This document shows, in pieces, positions 1 to 9,445 of a DNA stretch of 64,000 nucleotides. The notes under the pieces are model-generated. The model did no database searches, was not told the origin of the DNA, and saw only the letters and a program-made list of their open reading frames with translations. The position numbers were made by a program, and so were the translations under genes. The stretch is from an uncultured Eubacteriales bacterium (GTDB taxonomy: Bacteria; Bacillota; Clostridia; Oscillospirales; CAG-272): contig CAKSER010000002.1 of assembly GCA_934447715.1 (NCBI GenBank), positions 48,284 to 112,283 on the forward strand, in the 5' to 3' direction. Position 1 is the stretch's first letter, and every line of letters starts with the position of its first letter.

Positions 1-634
1 GCTTTGACGCAACAAGCTTCGCACCTGCTGCAACCCTTGAGTTGTGATTTACATGCATGTTAAACGATTCGATTCCGTCAACATATGAGTAATCGATCTG
101 CGTCATACCGTCCCTGAACGGATGCGCCTGTAAAAACAGCCTTCCGTCCTTGCGGAATTTTTCCGAAAATGACTTGTAATCAAGAACAAGAAGATCGAAT
201 ATCTCATAAATATCCTTTTCCTCGATTCCGTAAACAAGATAGTCGTTTGCAGTATCGGGAAAACGCACCTCGGCGCCTAAAATCACTTCCACTCCGAGCT
301 TTTCTCCCTCTGCCTTTGCCCTTTTGAAGTCGTCAATGTACGCCTTGCAGTACTCCTCCTTTGACCTGTCTCGGCAAAGCAGCATCGAAAAATGATTTGT
401 CACCGCGAGTGCATCATACCCGTTTTCCTTGTAAATTTCAATCAGCCTTTCGGGAGGAAGAAAGCTGCAGGGGCTTACGGGCTTTGTGTGCGAATGCGTT
501 TCAATCCTGTACCGGTACTCCTTTTTTATCTCTTCTTTTATTTTATCCTTAAGTGCGCAATTCACTGCACCCTTTATATCCTCTGTTACTGCGTTTTTTT
601 CGTCATTTCCGATTGGCTTGCTTAAAGCTGACAT
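1..634 (-). CDS. PHP-domain phosphoesterase-like protein (partial, 3' end outside window)
   Basis: The gene runs off the left edge; about 211 N-terminal residues are visible. After a charged leader of about 40 residues the protein reads ETHSHT, then TNHF about 45 residues later, a GAEVRF strand, and QAHPFR. This is the usual order of metal-binding His/Glu motifs in the PHP (polymerase and histidinol phosphatase) fold, so a metal-dependent phosphoesterase role is likely. The substrate cannot be told. The ATG at 634 is preceded by GGAGGCGG at good spacing. The gene is divergent from secG and shares the intergenic space with its promoter. Confidence 0.8.
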   Translation of the reverse strand, partial: MSALSKPIGNDEKNAVTEDIKGAVNCALKDKIKEEIKKEYRYRIETHSHTKPVSPCSFLPPERLIEIYKENGYDALAVTNHFSMLLCRDRSKEEYCKAYIDDFKRAKAEGEKLGVEVILGAEVRFPDTANDYLVYGIEEKDIYEIFDLLVLDYKSFSEKFRKDGRLFLQAHPFRDGMTQIDYSYVDGIESFNMHVNHNSRVAAGAKLVASK

Positions 635-706
635 TTGTGTTTCCGCCTCCTGTGCTGTCCTGCTTGTCCTTTTTTGCTTGTTTTTTTATCATTTTTTATC
701 AAAGCA

Positions 707-735
707 AGTATAGCACACGGCAGGACATTTTTGAA
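707..735 (-). promoter_or_regulatory. Predicted sigma-A promoter for the PHP gene
   Basis: On the minus strand a -35 TTCAAA (730-735) and a -10 TATACT (707-712) are separated by 17 nt. The -35 is a weak match and the -10 is good. It lies about 75 nt upstream of the start codon. Confidence 0.5.
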
Positions 736-787
736 GTAGCTTTGTAAAAACATAATCAAAAATTTTTCAAAAAAAGAAAAAAAGCCC

Positions 788-816
788 TTGCAATTCGGTA
801 TGATATATGATAGAAT
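788..816 (+). promoter_or_regulatory. Predicted sigma-A promoter for secG
   Basis: A -35 TTGCAA (788-793) and a -10 TAGAAT (811-816) are spaced 17 nt, about 70 nt upstream of the secG start. It is divergent from the PHP promoter. Confidence 0.65.
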
Positions 817-887
817 ACATAGGCTATTTACCGATTAATAGGTTTTTTGTCCGCGCTTGGGACATACATATAGGAGGAGTTTAAAAA

Positions 888-1295
888 ATGGGTACACTGA
901 ATATTGTTTTGGGAGTAATTCTTATAATCGCGGCTCTGTTCCTCATTGTTGCCGTTCTTGCACAGTCAGGCAACTCCGACGGATCGCTCGGCATTCTTGG
1001 AGGAGGCGGATCCGAAAACTATCTCGGAAAATCAAAGGGCAAAACCCGTGACAAGATTCTTTCCAAGGCAACAACAGTCGTTGCAATCATCTTTGCGGTT
1101 ATTGTTCTTCTCGTCTACATTTTCCAGTCGTCAGAGACAAAGGATGTTAACGACACCACAGGAACAACAACAGCCGGCAGCGCTCAGACAACCGTAGCAG
1201 ACACCGACGAGGGCTTGGACTCTGACGCAACAGATTATTCCGGACTTACATCAGAAGCAGACGAAACCGACGCTGCAGACTCGGACGCTGAATAA
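888..1295 (+). CDS. secG: Preprotein translocase subunit SecG
   Basis: SecG is the small membrane subunit that stimulates SecYEG-dependent export. The 135-residue protein has two transmembrane helices (about residues 5-25 and 62-80) flanking the cytoplasmic Gly-rich segment GSLGILGGGGSENYLGKSKG, which is diagnostic of the family. The C-terminal 50 residues are an unusual acidic Asp/Thr/Ala-rich tail; most SecG proteins end soon after the second helix. AGGAGGAG lies just upstream of the ATG. It is monocistronic: its own promoter precedes it and a strong terminator follows. Confidence 0.95.
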   Translation: MGTLNIVLGVILIIAALFLIVAVLAQSGNSDGSLGILGGGGSENYLGKSKGKTRDKILSKATTVVAIIFAVIVLLVYIFQSSETKDVNDTTGTTTAGSAQTTVADTDEGLDSDATDYSGLTSEADETDAADSDAE

Positions 1296-1312
1296 TCCAA
1301 CAGAATGCTTTT

Positions 1313-1348
1313 AAAGCACCTCTTTATTAAAAATAAAGGGGTGCTTTT
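1313..1348 (+). terminator. Intrinsic terminator after secG
   Basis: Arms 1313-1328 and 1332-1347 pair along 16 nt with one G-U; the hairpin ends in a short T-run. It separates secG from the aconitase-family gene. Confidence 0.8.
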
Positions 1349-1389
1349 GAAATATATCTAACATATCGGAGATATCGGAGGAAACACAA

Positions 1390-3552
1390 ATGATACAACT
1401 TATCGGGGAAGGAAGATACCTGCTTTCCGGCTCACAGATCGCAGAAAGCGCACCTGTTTCAAAAGAAGAAGCCAGAAAAAACACAATGGCATACAAAATT
1501 CTTCAGGCGCACAATGTTTCGGGCAGCGAAAGCAAGCTGCAGATAAAATTCGACGCAATGGCGTCCCACGACATTACATATGTCGGAATAATCCAGACCG
1601 CGAGAGCAAGCGGACTGAAGGAATTCCCGATTCCGTATGTGCTTACAAACTGTCATAACAGCCTATGCGCCGTCGGCGGAACAATCAACGAGGATGACCA
1701 CATGTTCGGCCTTTCCGCAGCAAAGAAATACGGCGGAATCTATGTTCCGGCTCATCAGGCGGTAATCCATTCGTTCATGAGAGAAACAATGAGCGGATGC
1801 GGTAAAATGATCCTCGGCTCGGACAGCCATACAAGATACGGCGCTCTCGGCACAATGGCAATCGGAGAGGGCGGACCGGAGCTTGTAAAGCAGCTGCTCT
1901 GCCGCACTTACGATATCGATATGCCGGAGATCGTCGGCGTTTATCTTACCGGAAAGCCGAAAAAGGGCGTCGGTCCGCAGGATGTCGCAATCGCACTCAT
2001 CGGCGCGGTGTTCGCATCCGGCTTTGTCAAAAACAGAGTGCTTGAATTTGTCGGAGACGGAGTCGCAAACCTCCCGATCGAATTCAGAAACGGCATCGAT
2101 GTTATGACAACCGAAACCACCTGCCTTTCCTCCATCTGGACAACAGACGAAAAAACAAAGGAATATTTCGAAAATCACAAGCGCCCGGAGGCTTATAAAA
2201 AGCTTCAGCCCGGCGAGATTGCATATTACGACAGAATGGTTATTGTCGACCTTTCAAAGATCGAGTCGATGATCGCCCTGCCCTTCCACCCGTCAAACGC
2301 AGTTACCGTAAAGGAGCTTTTAAAGGATCCGAAAAAGATTCTTACAGACTTCGGTCTCGAGCAGCTTCTTGACAAGGTAGACGAAAACGGCAGAATCAGG
2401 GTCGATCAGGGAGTAATTGCGGGCTGTGCCGGAGGAACCTATGACAACCTCATGGCAGCAGCCGATATCCTTAACAACAAGACAATCGGATGCGATGATT
2501 TTGCAATGTCGGTATATCCTGCAAGCCAGCCTGTAATGAGCGGACTTGTAAAGAGCGGTGCAATCACCGAGCTTATGGATGCCGGCGTAACTGTAAGAAG
2601 CGCATTCTGCGGTCCCTGCTTCGGCGCAGGCGATGTACCGTCAAATAACGGCTTGAGCATCAGACATTCAACGCGCAACTTCCCGAACAGAGAGGGTTCT
2701 AAGCCCGGAGAGGGACAGAAGGCGTTTGTCGCACTCATGGATGCAAGATCAATCGCCGCAACCGCAGCAAACGGTGGATATCTCACTCCTGCAACAGAGC
2801 TTGATATTGAATATTCGGAGATTGATTATACCTTTGACGACGCGCCGTATAAAAACAGAGTGTACTACGGCTTCGGCAAGGCAGATCCAACAGCAGAGCT
2901 CCGTTTCGGCCCGAACATTACCGACTGGCCGGAAATGCAGCCGCTTCAGGATGATATTCTTATGAGAGTGGCTTCGCTTATCACCGACGAGGTTACAACA
3001 ACCGACGAGCTTATCCCGTCCGGCGAAACCTCATCCTACCGTTCAAATCCGCTCAGACTTGCGGAATTTGCTCTGTCAAGAAAGGATCCCGGATATGTAA
3101 AGCGCGCAAAAGCCGCAAACGGAAAGCCGTCTGCCGAGGTTCTTGCAAAGATAAAGGAGATCACACAAAACGACGAATCCGAGCTTAGCTGCGCAAGCGT
3201 TGTATATGCAATCAAGCCGGGCGACGGCTCCGCAAGAGAGCAGGCAGCGTCATGCCAGAGGGTTCTCGGAGGAATTGCAAATATCGCGCGCGAATATGCA
3301 ACAAAGCGCTACAGAAGCAATCTGATAAACTGGGGTATGATTCCGTTCACCATGCCGCAGGATCCGTCATTTGTGGTTGATGATTACATCTTTGTCCCCG
3401 GAATCAAAAAGGCAATCGAAAACAAGGACAAGACGATTAAGGCATACATTCTCGGCAAAGGAGAAATAACCCTCGAGCTCCCTGTGCTTACAGATACAGA
3501 AAGAGAAATAATCCTCCGCGGCTGCCTGATCAATTACTATAAATTCAACTGA
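1390..3552 (+). CDS. Aconitase-superfamily hydratase (YbhJ-like)
   Basis: This 720-residue protein belongs to the aconitase/isopropylmalate isomerase superfamily, whose [4Fe-4S] enzymes move a hydroxyl group on carboxylic acids. Visible landmarks are GSDSHT (about 143-148), the first cluster cysteine in IAGCAGGT (C346), the paired cysteines in FCGPCFGAG (C407, C410) and STRNFPNR (427-434), which matches the substrate-binding SNRNF motif. The C-terminal swivel domain follows from about residue 540. Length and motif spacing resemble the YbhJ-type hydratases of clostridia rather than AcnA (about 900 residues). Substrate unknown. The ATG follows GGAGG at proper spacing; transcription ends at the hairpin at 3652-3695. 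Confidence 0.85.
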   Translation: MIQLIGEGRYLLSGSQIAESAPVSKEEARKNTMAYKILQAHNVSGSESKLQIKFDAMASHDITYVGIIQTARASGLKEFPIPYVLTNCHNSLCAVGGTINEDDHMFGLSAAKKYGGIYVPAHQAVIHSFMRETMSGCGKMILGSDSHTRYGALGTMAIGEGGPELVKQLLCRTYDIDMPEIVGVYLTGKPKKGVGPQDVAIALIGAVFASGFVKNRVLEFVGDGVANLPIEFRNGIDVMTTETTCLSSIWTTDEKTKEYFENHKRPEAYKKLQPGEIAYYDRMVIVDLSKIESMIALPFHPSNAVTVKELLKDPKKILTDFGLEQLLDKVDENGRIRVDQGVIAGCAGGTYDNLMAAADILNNKTIGCDDFAMSVYPASQPVMSGLVKSGAITELMDAGVTVRSAFCGPCFGAGDVPSNNGLSIRHSTRNFPNREGSKPGEGQKAFVALMDARSIAATAANGGYLTPATELDIEYSEIDYTFDDAPYKNRVYYGFGKADPTAELRFGPNITDWPEMQPLQDDILMRVASLITDEVTTTDELIPSGETSSYRSNPLRLAEFALSRKDPGYVKRAKAANGKPSAEVLAKIKEITQNDESELSCASVVYAIKPGDGSAREQAASCQRVLGGIANIAREYATKRYRSNLINWGMIPFTMPQDPSFVVDDYIFVPGIKKAIENKDKTIKAYILGKGEITLELPVLTDTEREIILRGCLINYYKFN

Positions 3553-3651
3553 CCTATAACACCGAACCGGTTTTACAGGTCCGGGGCCGGGGGCTGATCC
3601 TGAACCGATCAACTGACCGGTCAGCCTGTCGTTCAAAATAATAAATATAAG

Positions 3652-3695
3652 CAAAAAAGGAATCCGACTGTTTGTCCGACAGCCGGATTCTTTTT
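3652..3695. terminator. Bidirectional terminator between the hydratase and CPBP genes
   Basis: A 12-nt stem (arms 3661-3672 and 3680-3690, one mismatch) is flanked by an A-run on the left and TTTTT on the right, so it can end transcription from both convergent genes. Confidence 0.8.
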
Positions 3696-3740
3696 AAATT
3701 ACAGATTTTTTATACACGCCGATGTAACAGTACCGACAGA

Positions 3741-4943
3741 TCATGAAATATTGACCGATATCTGAACAACTATAACCCCGGCAGTAAGTGCCGCATCCGA
3801 GTCCTCGTTTTCCTCTTCTGCGTATATTGTAAGAATATACCTGCCCTTTTCAAGCTCCATATTCACGCTGTCGGTAACAGCACTGTCATACGGAACCTCT
3901 TTCAGAATATTTCCCTTTTCGTCTTTAAGCTTGTACGCAGTAAGTCCGCCGTCGCATACGCTTGTGACCGAGATCGAATATAAGCCGTCCTCTTCAACAG
4001 TAAATTCGCATACCCTTTCAGCGTGACCGTCAACAATCATCGCTTCCTCGGTAAAGTCCGAGTATATCGGCTTGACGTTCGAAACGGCGACAGTGACAAG
4101 CCCGGAAATTATCATTACGACCGCCAGAACAACAGATATAATTACCCCTCTTGCCCTCGGCTTTTTGTTTTTCAAAAGACGAGTTCCGAAGTAAAAAAGC
4201 GGAATCGCAATCGCACCGTAGAATAAGAAAAGTCCTATAACCGTCGGAATCCCGAATGTAATCTGAATTGCCCGTGCGCTGTCGGCTGCCTGCCCGGCGC
4301 TTCCTGCGTTATACGAGGAAACAACCGAAAACGAGTTGTTAAGGAAATGGAAGATCGCAGGCAGGATGATAGAATCCGTCTCGAGAGCAATATATGCCAA
4401 AACCGCCCCGAGCATTGCCGTCGGGAAAAATCTGATCGGATCAAGATGAAGGATTCCGAACATCACGCCGACAATTGCCGAAACAAGAAGCTTGCTTCTT
4501 ACCGATTTCATTGAGGAAAGTATAATACCCCTCATGATTATTTCTTCGCAGATTGCCGGGATCAGCGCAAAGGCAATAATTCCGACAGCAGGCGAAACAG
4601 AGGTTAAAATGCCTCCGATTCCGTTTGAAACCTTTACGAATTCCTGCGGAAACAGCGTCTGCAGCAAAAGCGTAACAGGTGTAATTGCAGCAAGGGTTCC
4701 GGCATACAGCATCGCTCCGCCGAAAAACGACTTTATCGGCGGCAGTGTAAGCGGAATTGCATCTTTTATGCTGCAGGAAAAAATCTCGGTAAATCCGACT
4801 GCCACCAAAACCAGAACCAGCTCGGAAAGAATCAGTCCGACGACACTCAGCCTGGCTTGCAGATAGGCTCCTGCGGTTATTAACGTTAAAAATACAAGGA
4901 CATAGATCACAAGTCCCTGCCACGGCTTCAGCTTGTTGCTCAT
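3741..4943 (-). CDS. CPBP-family intramembrane metalloprotease with C-terminal extracytoplasmic domain
   Basis: The 400-residue membrane protein has about eight hydrophobic helices. It carries the CPBP (CAAX protease/bacteriocin-processing, formerly Abi) motifs: CEEIIMR (glutamates about 133-134), FGILH (His about 166) and IFHFLNN (His about 199). Family members are glutamate-type intramembrane proteases. Unlike the usual 220-300 residue members, a further helix (about 275-300) is followed by roughly 100 residues of beta-rich sequence resembling a pre-peptidase C-terminal (PPC-like) domain. I chose the ATG at 4943 because AAGGAGA precedes it closely; the frame stays open to 4973 without a ribosome site. 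The rplA terminator lies directly upstream and no clear promoter was seen, so expression may depend on read-through. Confidence 0.85.
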   Translation of the reverse strand: MSNKLKPWQGLVIYVLVFLTLITAGAYLQARLSVVGLILSELVLVLVAVGFTEIFSCSIKDAIPLTLPPIKSFFGGAMLYAGTLAAITPVTLLLQTLFPQEFVKVSNGIGGILTSVSPAVGIIAFALIPAICEEIIMRGIILSSMKSVRSKLLVSAIVGVMFGILHLDPIRFFPTAMLGAVLAYIALETDSIILPAIFHFLNNSFSVVSSYNAGSAGQAADSARAIQITFGIPTVIGLFLFYGAIAIPLFYFGTRLLKNKKPRARGVIISVVLAVVMIISGLVTVAVSNVKPIYSDFTEEAMIVDGHAERVCEFTVEEDGLYSISVTSVCDGGLTAYKLKDEKGNILKEVPYDSAVTDSVNMELEKGRYILTIYAEEENEDSDAALTAGVIVVQISVNIS

Positions 4944-4960
4944 TTTATCTCCTTTTAGCA

Positions 4961-5005
4961 GGCAAAAAGACAAAGCGAGCTGCCACGGATAATCTGCGGC
5001 AGCTC
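4961..5005 (-). terminator. Terminator after rplA
   Basis: On the minus strand the 8-bp stem GAGCTGCC/GGCAGCTC (4977-4984, 4998-5005) is followed by a T-rich tract ending in TTTTT. It closes the rpmG-secE-nusG-rplK-rplA unit. Confidence 0.65.
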
Positions 5006-5040
5006 GATATTTGCATATAAAACTATTCTATATAATTACA

Positions 5041-5736
5041 TCAACCAAGCTTTGCAGAGTTGATCTTGATGCCGGGGCCCATTGTAGATGCGATTACGCA
5101 GCTCTTAATGTACTGACCCTTTGTAGCAGCCGGACGAGCCTTGATGATAGCACCCATAAGCGTATCAAAGTTCTCCTGGAGCTTATCCTTTCCGAAAGAC
5201 TTCTTGCCGATCGGGCAGTGGATAATGTTTGTTCTGTCAAGACGGTACTCAATCTTACCTGCCTTAGCTTCTGTTACGGCTCTTGCAACGTCGGGTGTAA
5301 CCGTTCCGGCCTTCGGGTTCGGCATAAGGCCCTTCGGTCCGAGGACACGTCCGAGCTTACCGATAACGCCCATCATGTCGGGAGTTGCGATAACTACATC
5401 GAAGTCGAACCAGTTTTCCTTCTGGATCTTCTCGGCATACTCTGCTCCGCCTGCGTAATCTGCGCCTGCGTCGAGAGCTTCCTGAATCTTCTCGTTCTTA
5501 GCGAAAACGAGAGTCTTTACCTTCTTACCGGTTCCGTTCGGAAGAACAACCGCGCCTCTGACCTGCTGGTCTGCGTGACGTGAGTCTACTCCGAGACGAA
5601 CATGAATTTCGATAGTCTCATCGAAGTTTGCCTTTGCGGTGTCGCATACAAGTGCAACCGCATCGCTTGCATCATAAAGCTTTGATCTGTCTACCAGCTT
5701 TTCGCTGTCCTGATATTTTTTACCCTTAAATGACAT
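5041..5736 (-). CDS. rplA: 50S ribosomal protein L1
   Basis: The 231-residue protein has the full length and sequence of bacterial L1, including the characteristic block [21 protein letters not shown]1 binds 23S rRNA in the mobile stalk next to the E site and, in many bacteria, represses its own rplK-rplA mRNA. AAGGAGG precedes the ATG. It follows rplK by 18 nt. Unusually, rplJ-rplL do not come next: a terminator and an unrelated membrane protease gene follow. Confidence 0.98.
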   Translation of the reverse strand: MSFKGKKYQDSEKLVDRSKLYDASDAVALVCDTAKANFDETIEIHVRLGVDSRHADQQVRGAVVLPNGTGKKVKTLVFAKNEKIQEALDAGADYAGGAEYAEKIQKENWFDFDVVIATPDMMGVIGKLGRVLGPKGLMPNPKAGTVTPDVARAVTEAKAGKIEYRLDRTNIIHCPIGKKSFGKDKLQENFDTLMGAIIKARPAATKGQYIKSCVIASTMGPGIKINSAKLG

Positions 5737-5754
5737 TTTAGACTACCTCCTTGC

Positions 5755-6183
5755 TCAGTCGACTACCTTAATACCCATGCTGCGTGCTGTACCGGCTATC
5801 ATGCTCATAGCTGTCTCAAGCGAAGCTGCATTAAGATCGGGCATTTTGGTTTCTGCGATCTGCTTGATCTGCTCTTTTGTGATCTGAGCCACGCTGGTAT
5901 TTCCGTTCGGCTTATCTGCAGCCTTGTCAATACCGCAAGCCTTCTTAATCAGAACAGGAGCAGGCGGAGTCTTTGTGATAAATGTGAACGAACGGTCTGC
6001 GTATACGGTAATAACAACCGGGATAACGAGTCCGATGCTGTTCTTTGTCTTTTCGTTAAATTCCTTAACGAAGTTCTGAATATTAACGCCGTACTGACCG
6101 AGTGCAGGTCCTACAGGCGGTTGTGCTGTTGCTTTTCCGGCATTAAGCTGAAGCTTAATAATACCGCTTATTTTCTTTGCCAT
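5755..6183 (-). CDS. rplK: 50S ribosomal protein L11
   Basis: The 142-residue protein matches L11 throughout (for example [17 protein letters not shown] near the N-terminus and a C-terminal rRNA-binding domain ending in [10 protein letters not shown]). L11 forms the base of the GTPase-associated centre and is needed for RelA activation. GGAGGAAAG precedes the ATG. It lies 87 nt downstream of nusG and 18 nt upstream of rplA. Confidence 0.98.
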   Translation of the reverse strand: MAKKISGIIKLQLNAGKATAQPPVGPALGQYGVNIQNFVKEFNEKTKNSIGLVIPVVITVYADRSFTFITKTPPAPVLIKKACGIDKAADKPNGNTSVAQITKEQIKQIAETKMPDLNAASLETAMSMIAGTARSMGIKVVD

Positions 6184-6270
6184 TTTAATCTTTCCTCCAT
6201 ATGTGGTTTTCCTCGGAAGAGTTCAAATTAAATTATAAATTTCTCTTCCTCCCACTAAGCTTAGAACCGA

Positions 6271-6825
6271 TTACGCTCTTTCGACCGTATCGGCATCGAC
6301 CTCGACAGGAGTTTCCCTGCCGAACATAGAAACAGTAATTCTGATTTTCTTCTTGTCGTCCGAGATACCGTTTACGACGCCCATATATCCCTTGAGCGGA
6401 CCGCTCTTTACGGATACCGTGTCTCCGACCTCAAAGTCGAGATTAACAGTCTTTGTCTCAATACCGATTGCAGCAACCTCTTCATCCGTAAGCGGCACCG
6501 GCTTTGATCCGGGACCGACGAATCCGGTCACTCCTCTGATATTGCGGACAACATGCCATGTTTCGTCGCTCATAATCATCTTGATGAGCACATAGCTCGG
6601 GAAAATCTTGGATTCTACATCCGTTTCCACATCGTTTCCGTCGTCATCCTTGCCGGAAACTTCTTTAACCGTCTCAACAGGAATGCGGATATCGAAGATA
6701 ACATCCTGAAGCTTACGGTTGTCGATTATCTTTTCAAGATTTGTTTTTACCTTGTTCTCGTACCCGGAATATGTGTGTGCAACATACCAATTGGGCTCTG
6801 AGCTGATCTCGTTTATATCACTCAT
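6271..6825 (-). CDS. nusG: Transcription termination/antitermination factor NusG
   Basis: The 184-residue protein has the NGN domain (WYVAHTYSGYENKVKTNLE from about residue 12; FPSYVLIKM; VRNIRGVTGFVG) and the C-terminal KOW domain (GDTVSVKSGPLKGYMGVV). NusG binds RNA polymerase and tunes pausing, termination and transcription-translation coupling. It sits in the conserved secE-nusG-rplK-rplA order, 6 nt after secE. Confidence 0.98.
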   Translation of the reverse strand: MSDINEISSEPNWYVAHTYSGYENKVKTNLEKIIDNRKLQDVIFDIRIPVETVKEVSGKDDDGNDVETDVESKIFPSYVLIKMIMSDETWHVVRNIRGVTGFVGPGSKPVPLTDEEVAAIGIETKTVNLDFEVGDTVSVKSGPLKGYMGVVNGISDDKKKIRITVSMFGRETPVEVDADTVERA

Positions 6826-6831
6826 GATATC

Positions 6832-7125
6832 TCACGCCAAGGTTGCAAGCCAGTTAACAAGCTTCGAAAATCCAACGTCCAGTCCGCTGATAACCGCGCT
6901 GCATACAACAAGAACAACAATTACAACTGCAGTACTCTTAATAGTCTGCTCCTTGCTGAACCAAACGATCTTCTTAAGCTCGCTCTTGCAGTCCTTAAGG
7001 AACTTGCCGAGTCTGCGCCAGACCGACGGCTTGTCGCTCTTTGCCTTAACAGGCTTGTCTTTTTTTGCGGTCTTGTCGGCTTTGACATTCTCTACCGATT
7101 CAACCTTCTTCTCGTTCTCACCCAT
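6832..7125 (-). CDS. secE: Preprotein translocase subunit SecE
   Basis: The 97-residue protein has a Lys-rich hydrophilic N-terminus of about 30 residues, the amphipathic segment RLGKFLKDCKSELKKIVWFS, and one C-terminal transmembrane helix: the standard single-span SecE of Gram-positive bacteria. It clamps SecY in the translocon. It lies between rpmG and nusG with very short gaps. Confidence 0.96.
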   Translation of the reverse strand: MGENEKKVESVENVKADKTAKKDKPVKAKSDKPSVWRRLGKFLKDCKSELKKIVWFSKEQTIKSTAVVIVVLVVCSAVISGLDVGFSKLVNWLATLA

Positions 7126-7138
7126 TCAGCATACCTCC

Positions 7139-7288
7139 TTACTTAGATTCCTTGTGGATGGTATGCTTCTTGCAAAAACGGCAATACTTGGACTTTTCAA
7201 TCCTGTCCGGATCATTTTTCTTATTTTTTGTGGTGTCGTAATTGCGCTGTTTGCATTCACTGCACGCCAATGTGATCTTGACTCTCAT
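7139..7288 (-). CDS. rpmG: 50S ribosomal protein L33
   Basis: This is a 49-residue L33 of the zinc-binding type, with paired cysteines in [11 protein letters not shown] and YCRFCKKHT. The upstream frame is open to 7339, but GGAGG sits 6 nt before the ATG at 7288 and the product then has the family length. It is the first gene of the secE-nusG-rplK-rplA unit. Confidence 0.96.
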   Translation of the reverse strand: MRVKITLACSECKQRNYDTTKNKKNDPDRIEKSKYCRFCKKHTIHKESK

Positions 7289-7415
7289 ATTTTTCCTCCC
7301 GACATTTTTCTTGACCGTCCTTCCGAAGCTGATAAACAAATTAGGTCACAGGACATGTCTGATTAAATTATCTCCCTCCGTGAGCGCACACAAAAAAGAC
7401 CTCCTCACAGAGGTA
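7289..7415 (-). promoter_or_regulatory. Leader of the rpmG operon with competing hairpins
   Basis: From the predicted start site the RNA can fold a 5-bp hairpin (7399-7414) followed at once by six U (7392-7397). The segment CTGTGAG within it can instead pair with CTCACGG just downstream. The two folds exclude each other, as in attenuators, but the hairpin is very close to the 5' end, so it may only protect the RNA. Function is inferred from pairing alone. Confidence 0.35.
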
Positions 7416-7420
7416 ATCAC

Positions 7421-7449
7421 AGTATATCACCATAATTGCCGTTTGTCAA
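7421..7449 (-). promoter_or_regulatory. Strong sigma-A promoter for rpmG-secE-nusG-rplK-rplA
   Basis: On the minus strand a perfect TTGACA (7444-7449) and TATACT (7421-7426) are separated by 17 nt, about 135 nt upstream of the rpmG start. Confidence 0.85.
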
Positions 7450-7568
7450 TGGTTTTGACACATTTTTTCCTGTAACACCGCCCAATATACCGCTTTTTTG
7501 CCGCAATCCGACACATATCGATCGGACAGAGCCGTAAAACCGGAAAAAATAAGCCAAAGCGGCAAAGG

Positions 7569-8267
7569 TCAGACCTTGGTATTGATCTCATCTCTCAGCT
7601 TGGAAATAATTCTCTTTTCGAGCCTTGAAATATAGGATTGCGATATGCCAAGGATATCTGCGACCTCCTTTTGCGTTTTTTCCTTTCCGTTTTCAAGGCC
7701 GAAGCGGAGCTTGATTATCGCCTGTTCTCTTTTGCTTAAAGTTTCTATTGCACGGAGAATCGTCTTTCTGTCCTCGTCGTGCTCCATGTTTTTATAAACC
7801 GAGTCCTCGTCACCGCCGAGAATGTCGGAAAGAAGCAGCTCGTTTCCGTCCCAATCGGTATTGAGCGGCTCGTCGATCGACACCTCGGATCTTATATTTC
7901 CGTTTTTCCTGATATACATCAGAATCTCGTTTTCGATACACCTTGATGCATATGTGGCAAGCTTGATGTTCCTGTCGGTCTTAAAGGTGTTGATCGCCTT
8001 GATCAGACCTATTGTGCCGATAGAGATCAGATCCTCGATTCCGATACCGGTATTTTCGAATTTCTTTGCAATATATACAACAAGCCGGAGATTATGCTCG
8101 ACAAGCATCCCCTTCATGTCGGGGTCGGTGCTCAGTCTGTCAAGCGCCTCTGTCTCCTCCTCTCTCGAGAGCGGAGCCGGAAGAGTATCCGGACCGTTTA
8201 TGTAATATATTCCCTCTCTTTTCCCGAGAAGAGAATTGATCGCCTTCTTTAAAATCTCAATCAGCAT
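7569..8267 (-). CDS. sigE: RNA polymerase sporulation sigma factor SigE
   Basis: The 232-residue sigma-70 family protein has the short hydrophobic pro-sequence of SigE at its start ([15 protein letters not shown]), region 2 ([20 protein letters not shown], then [16 protein letters not shown]) and region 4 ([22 protein letters not shown]). SigE directs early mother-cell transcription in sporulation and is activated by removal of the pro-sequence. It overlaps the end of spoIIGA, which encodes the processing protease, by 7 nt; this pair is diagnostic of endospore formers. Confidence 0.96.
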   Translation of the reverse strand: MLIEILKKAINSLLGKREGIYYINGPDTLPAPLSREEETEALDRLSTDPDMKGMLVEHNLRLVVYIAKKFENTGIGIEDLISIGTIGLIKAINTFKTDRNIKLATYASRCIENEILMYIRKNGNIRSEVSIDEPLNTDWDGNELLLSDILGGDEDSVYKNMEHDEDRKTILRAIETLSKREQAIIKLRFGLENGKEKTQKEVADILGISQSYISRLEKRIISKLRDEINTKV

Positions 8268-9169
8268 TTTTTAATCACCCTTTCAGTATCCGTCACACAC
8301 AAAACCGCCGGAACAATACCGTCATATCCGCCGAAATTTTCTCCCTCTCCTCCGACTGCCGCACATGCATCAACAGGACAGCCGTCTATTTCGATAAGCT
8401 CCGGAATAAATCCGATAAGCATCGCCCTGCCTCCTATCCCGTTTGCCGGAATAAAGCGGATCTTCTTCATCACATCGCTGTCGGACGAATCTATAAGACA
8501 ATAATTTCCGAGCAGTATCTCGCGCATCCTTCGGTCAACAAGCTCGCATAGCTTTTCCCTTTTTAAAATCAGAACCGGAAGACCGCCTATCGGATCGCAA
8601 AGCAGATTTCCGCTGTCGCACAGGCAGTCAAAGGAAGCCGATTTGCCTTTGCTGTAAATAAAAACCGTAACACGGCGCTCGGCTTTCTGCCTTGAAAAAA
8701 TTTGTCCGCCGGCGACGGCAGCAATACCGGTCACAGCCGCCATTGCCGCCATCCAGCCAAGCGGTATGCGCAGGGGCGGCGTTTCGCTGCCCCCTGCAAA
8801 CGTGACAGAACCGACGCCGAACAGCTTGTTTAGTAAATGGTATAAAGCAGTCATCCCTCCTCCAAGCAGGCATCCGGTTAAATAAAATAAAGCTGCGCTT
8901 TTAAAAACCCTTTTTTCAAAGGCTATATAGCACATAAGCAGCGATACAGCAAGATTGATAAGCAAACCTACCACACTGCTTCCGTTCAGAAAAACGGATG
9001 CAACGCCGTAGACCGCGCCGATCGCCCCCGAAAGGCAGTATCTTTTAAGCTGCATCGGCATGTGCATAATTTTTCCTACTATGTATACCGTTAAAAAGTC
9101 CATAGTAAAATTTACTATAAACAAAACATCGCCGTAGATCGGCTGTTCCATTTCCATCACCGTGACCAT
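8261..9169 (-). CDS. spoIIGA: Sigma-E processing peptidase SpoIIGA
   Basis: The 302-residue protein has five N-terminal transmembrane helices (to about residue 155) and a cytoplasmic aspartic-protease-like domain with CDSGN (Asp about 185), the catalytic motif of SpoIIGA. In Bacillus it sits in the septal membrane, is triggered by SpoIIR from the forespore and cleaves pro-SigE. The start is uncertain: ATGs at 9169, 9157 and 9151 are in frame and none has a strong ribosome site. No clear Spo0A box was seen upstream, although spoIIG is Spo0A-dependent in Bacillus. Confidence 0.93.
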   Translation of the reverse strand: MVTVMEMEQPIYGDVLFIVNFTMDFLTVYIVGKIMHMPMQLKRYCLSGAIGAVYGVASVFLNGSSVVGLLINLAVSLLMCYIAFEKRVFKSAALFYLTGCLLGGGMTALYHLLNKLFGVGSVTFAGGSETPPLRIPLGWMAAMAAVTGIAAVAGGQIFSRQKAERRVTVFIYSKGKSASFDCLCDSGNLLCDPIGGLPVLILKREKLCELVDRRMREILLGNYCLIDSSDSDVMKKIRFIPANGIGGRAMLIGFIPELIEIDGCPVDACAAVGGEGENFGGYDGIVPAVLCVTDTERVIKKC

Positions 9170-9344
9170 TATATACCCGTATCGGCAAGATTTCTGTCAC
9201 TTCACGCTGTTCCATTTTAACTATTTTTGTTATATGCTTTCCTTTCGCTTTGGAAATGGGTTAATATTATTCAAGCACAGAAATTCAGAAAAAAAGCGCC
9301 CGATTATGCATGCTTTTTGCGATCCGGATCAGAAGCAGATCAAA

Positions 9345-9398
9345 AAGGTCAAAAAAGAAAAAGCAGACATGCTTTGATACCGTTAAGCTGTCTGCTTT
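9345..9398 (-). terminator. Terminator after the dusB-DUF523 unit
   Basis: A 10-bp perfect stem (9360-9369 with 9389-9398) is followed on the minus strand by TTTTCTTTTTTG. The 275-nt gap between spoIIGA and the DUF523 gene (9170-9445) contains this terminator and no convincing gene. Confidence 0.75.
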
Positions 9399-9445
9399 GA
9401 TCTTTATTCTTTATTCATTTAGTATTAAATGAGCTGCCAACGCTG

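Noticed and set aside
9162..9377. A 71-codon plus-strand frame upstream of spoIIGA
   Set aside because: It starts inside spoIIGA on the opposite strand and runs into a terminator; its residues are AT-driven and it lacks a ribosome site.
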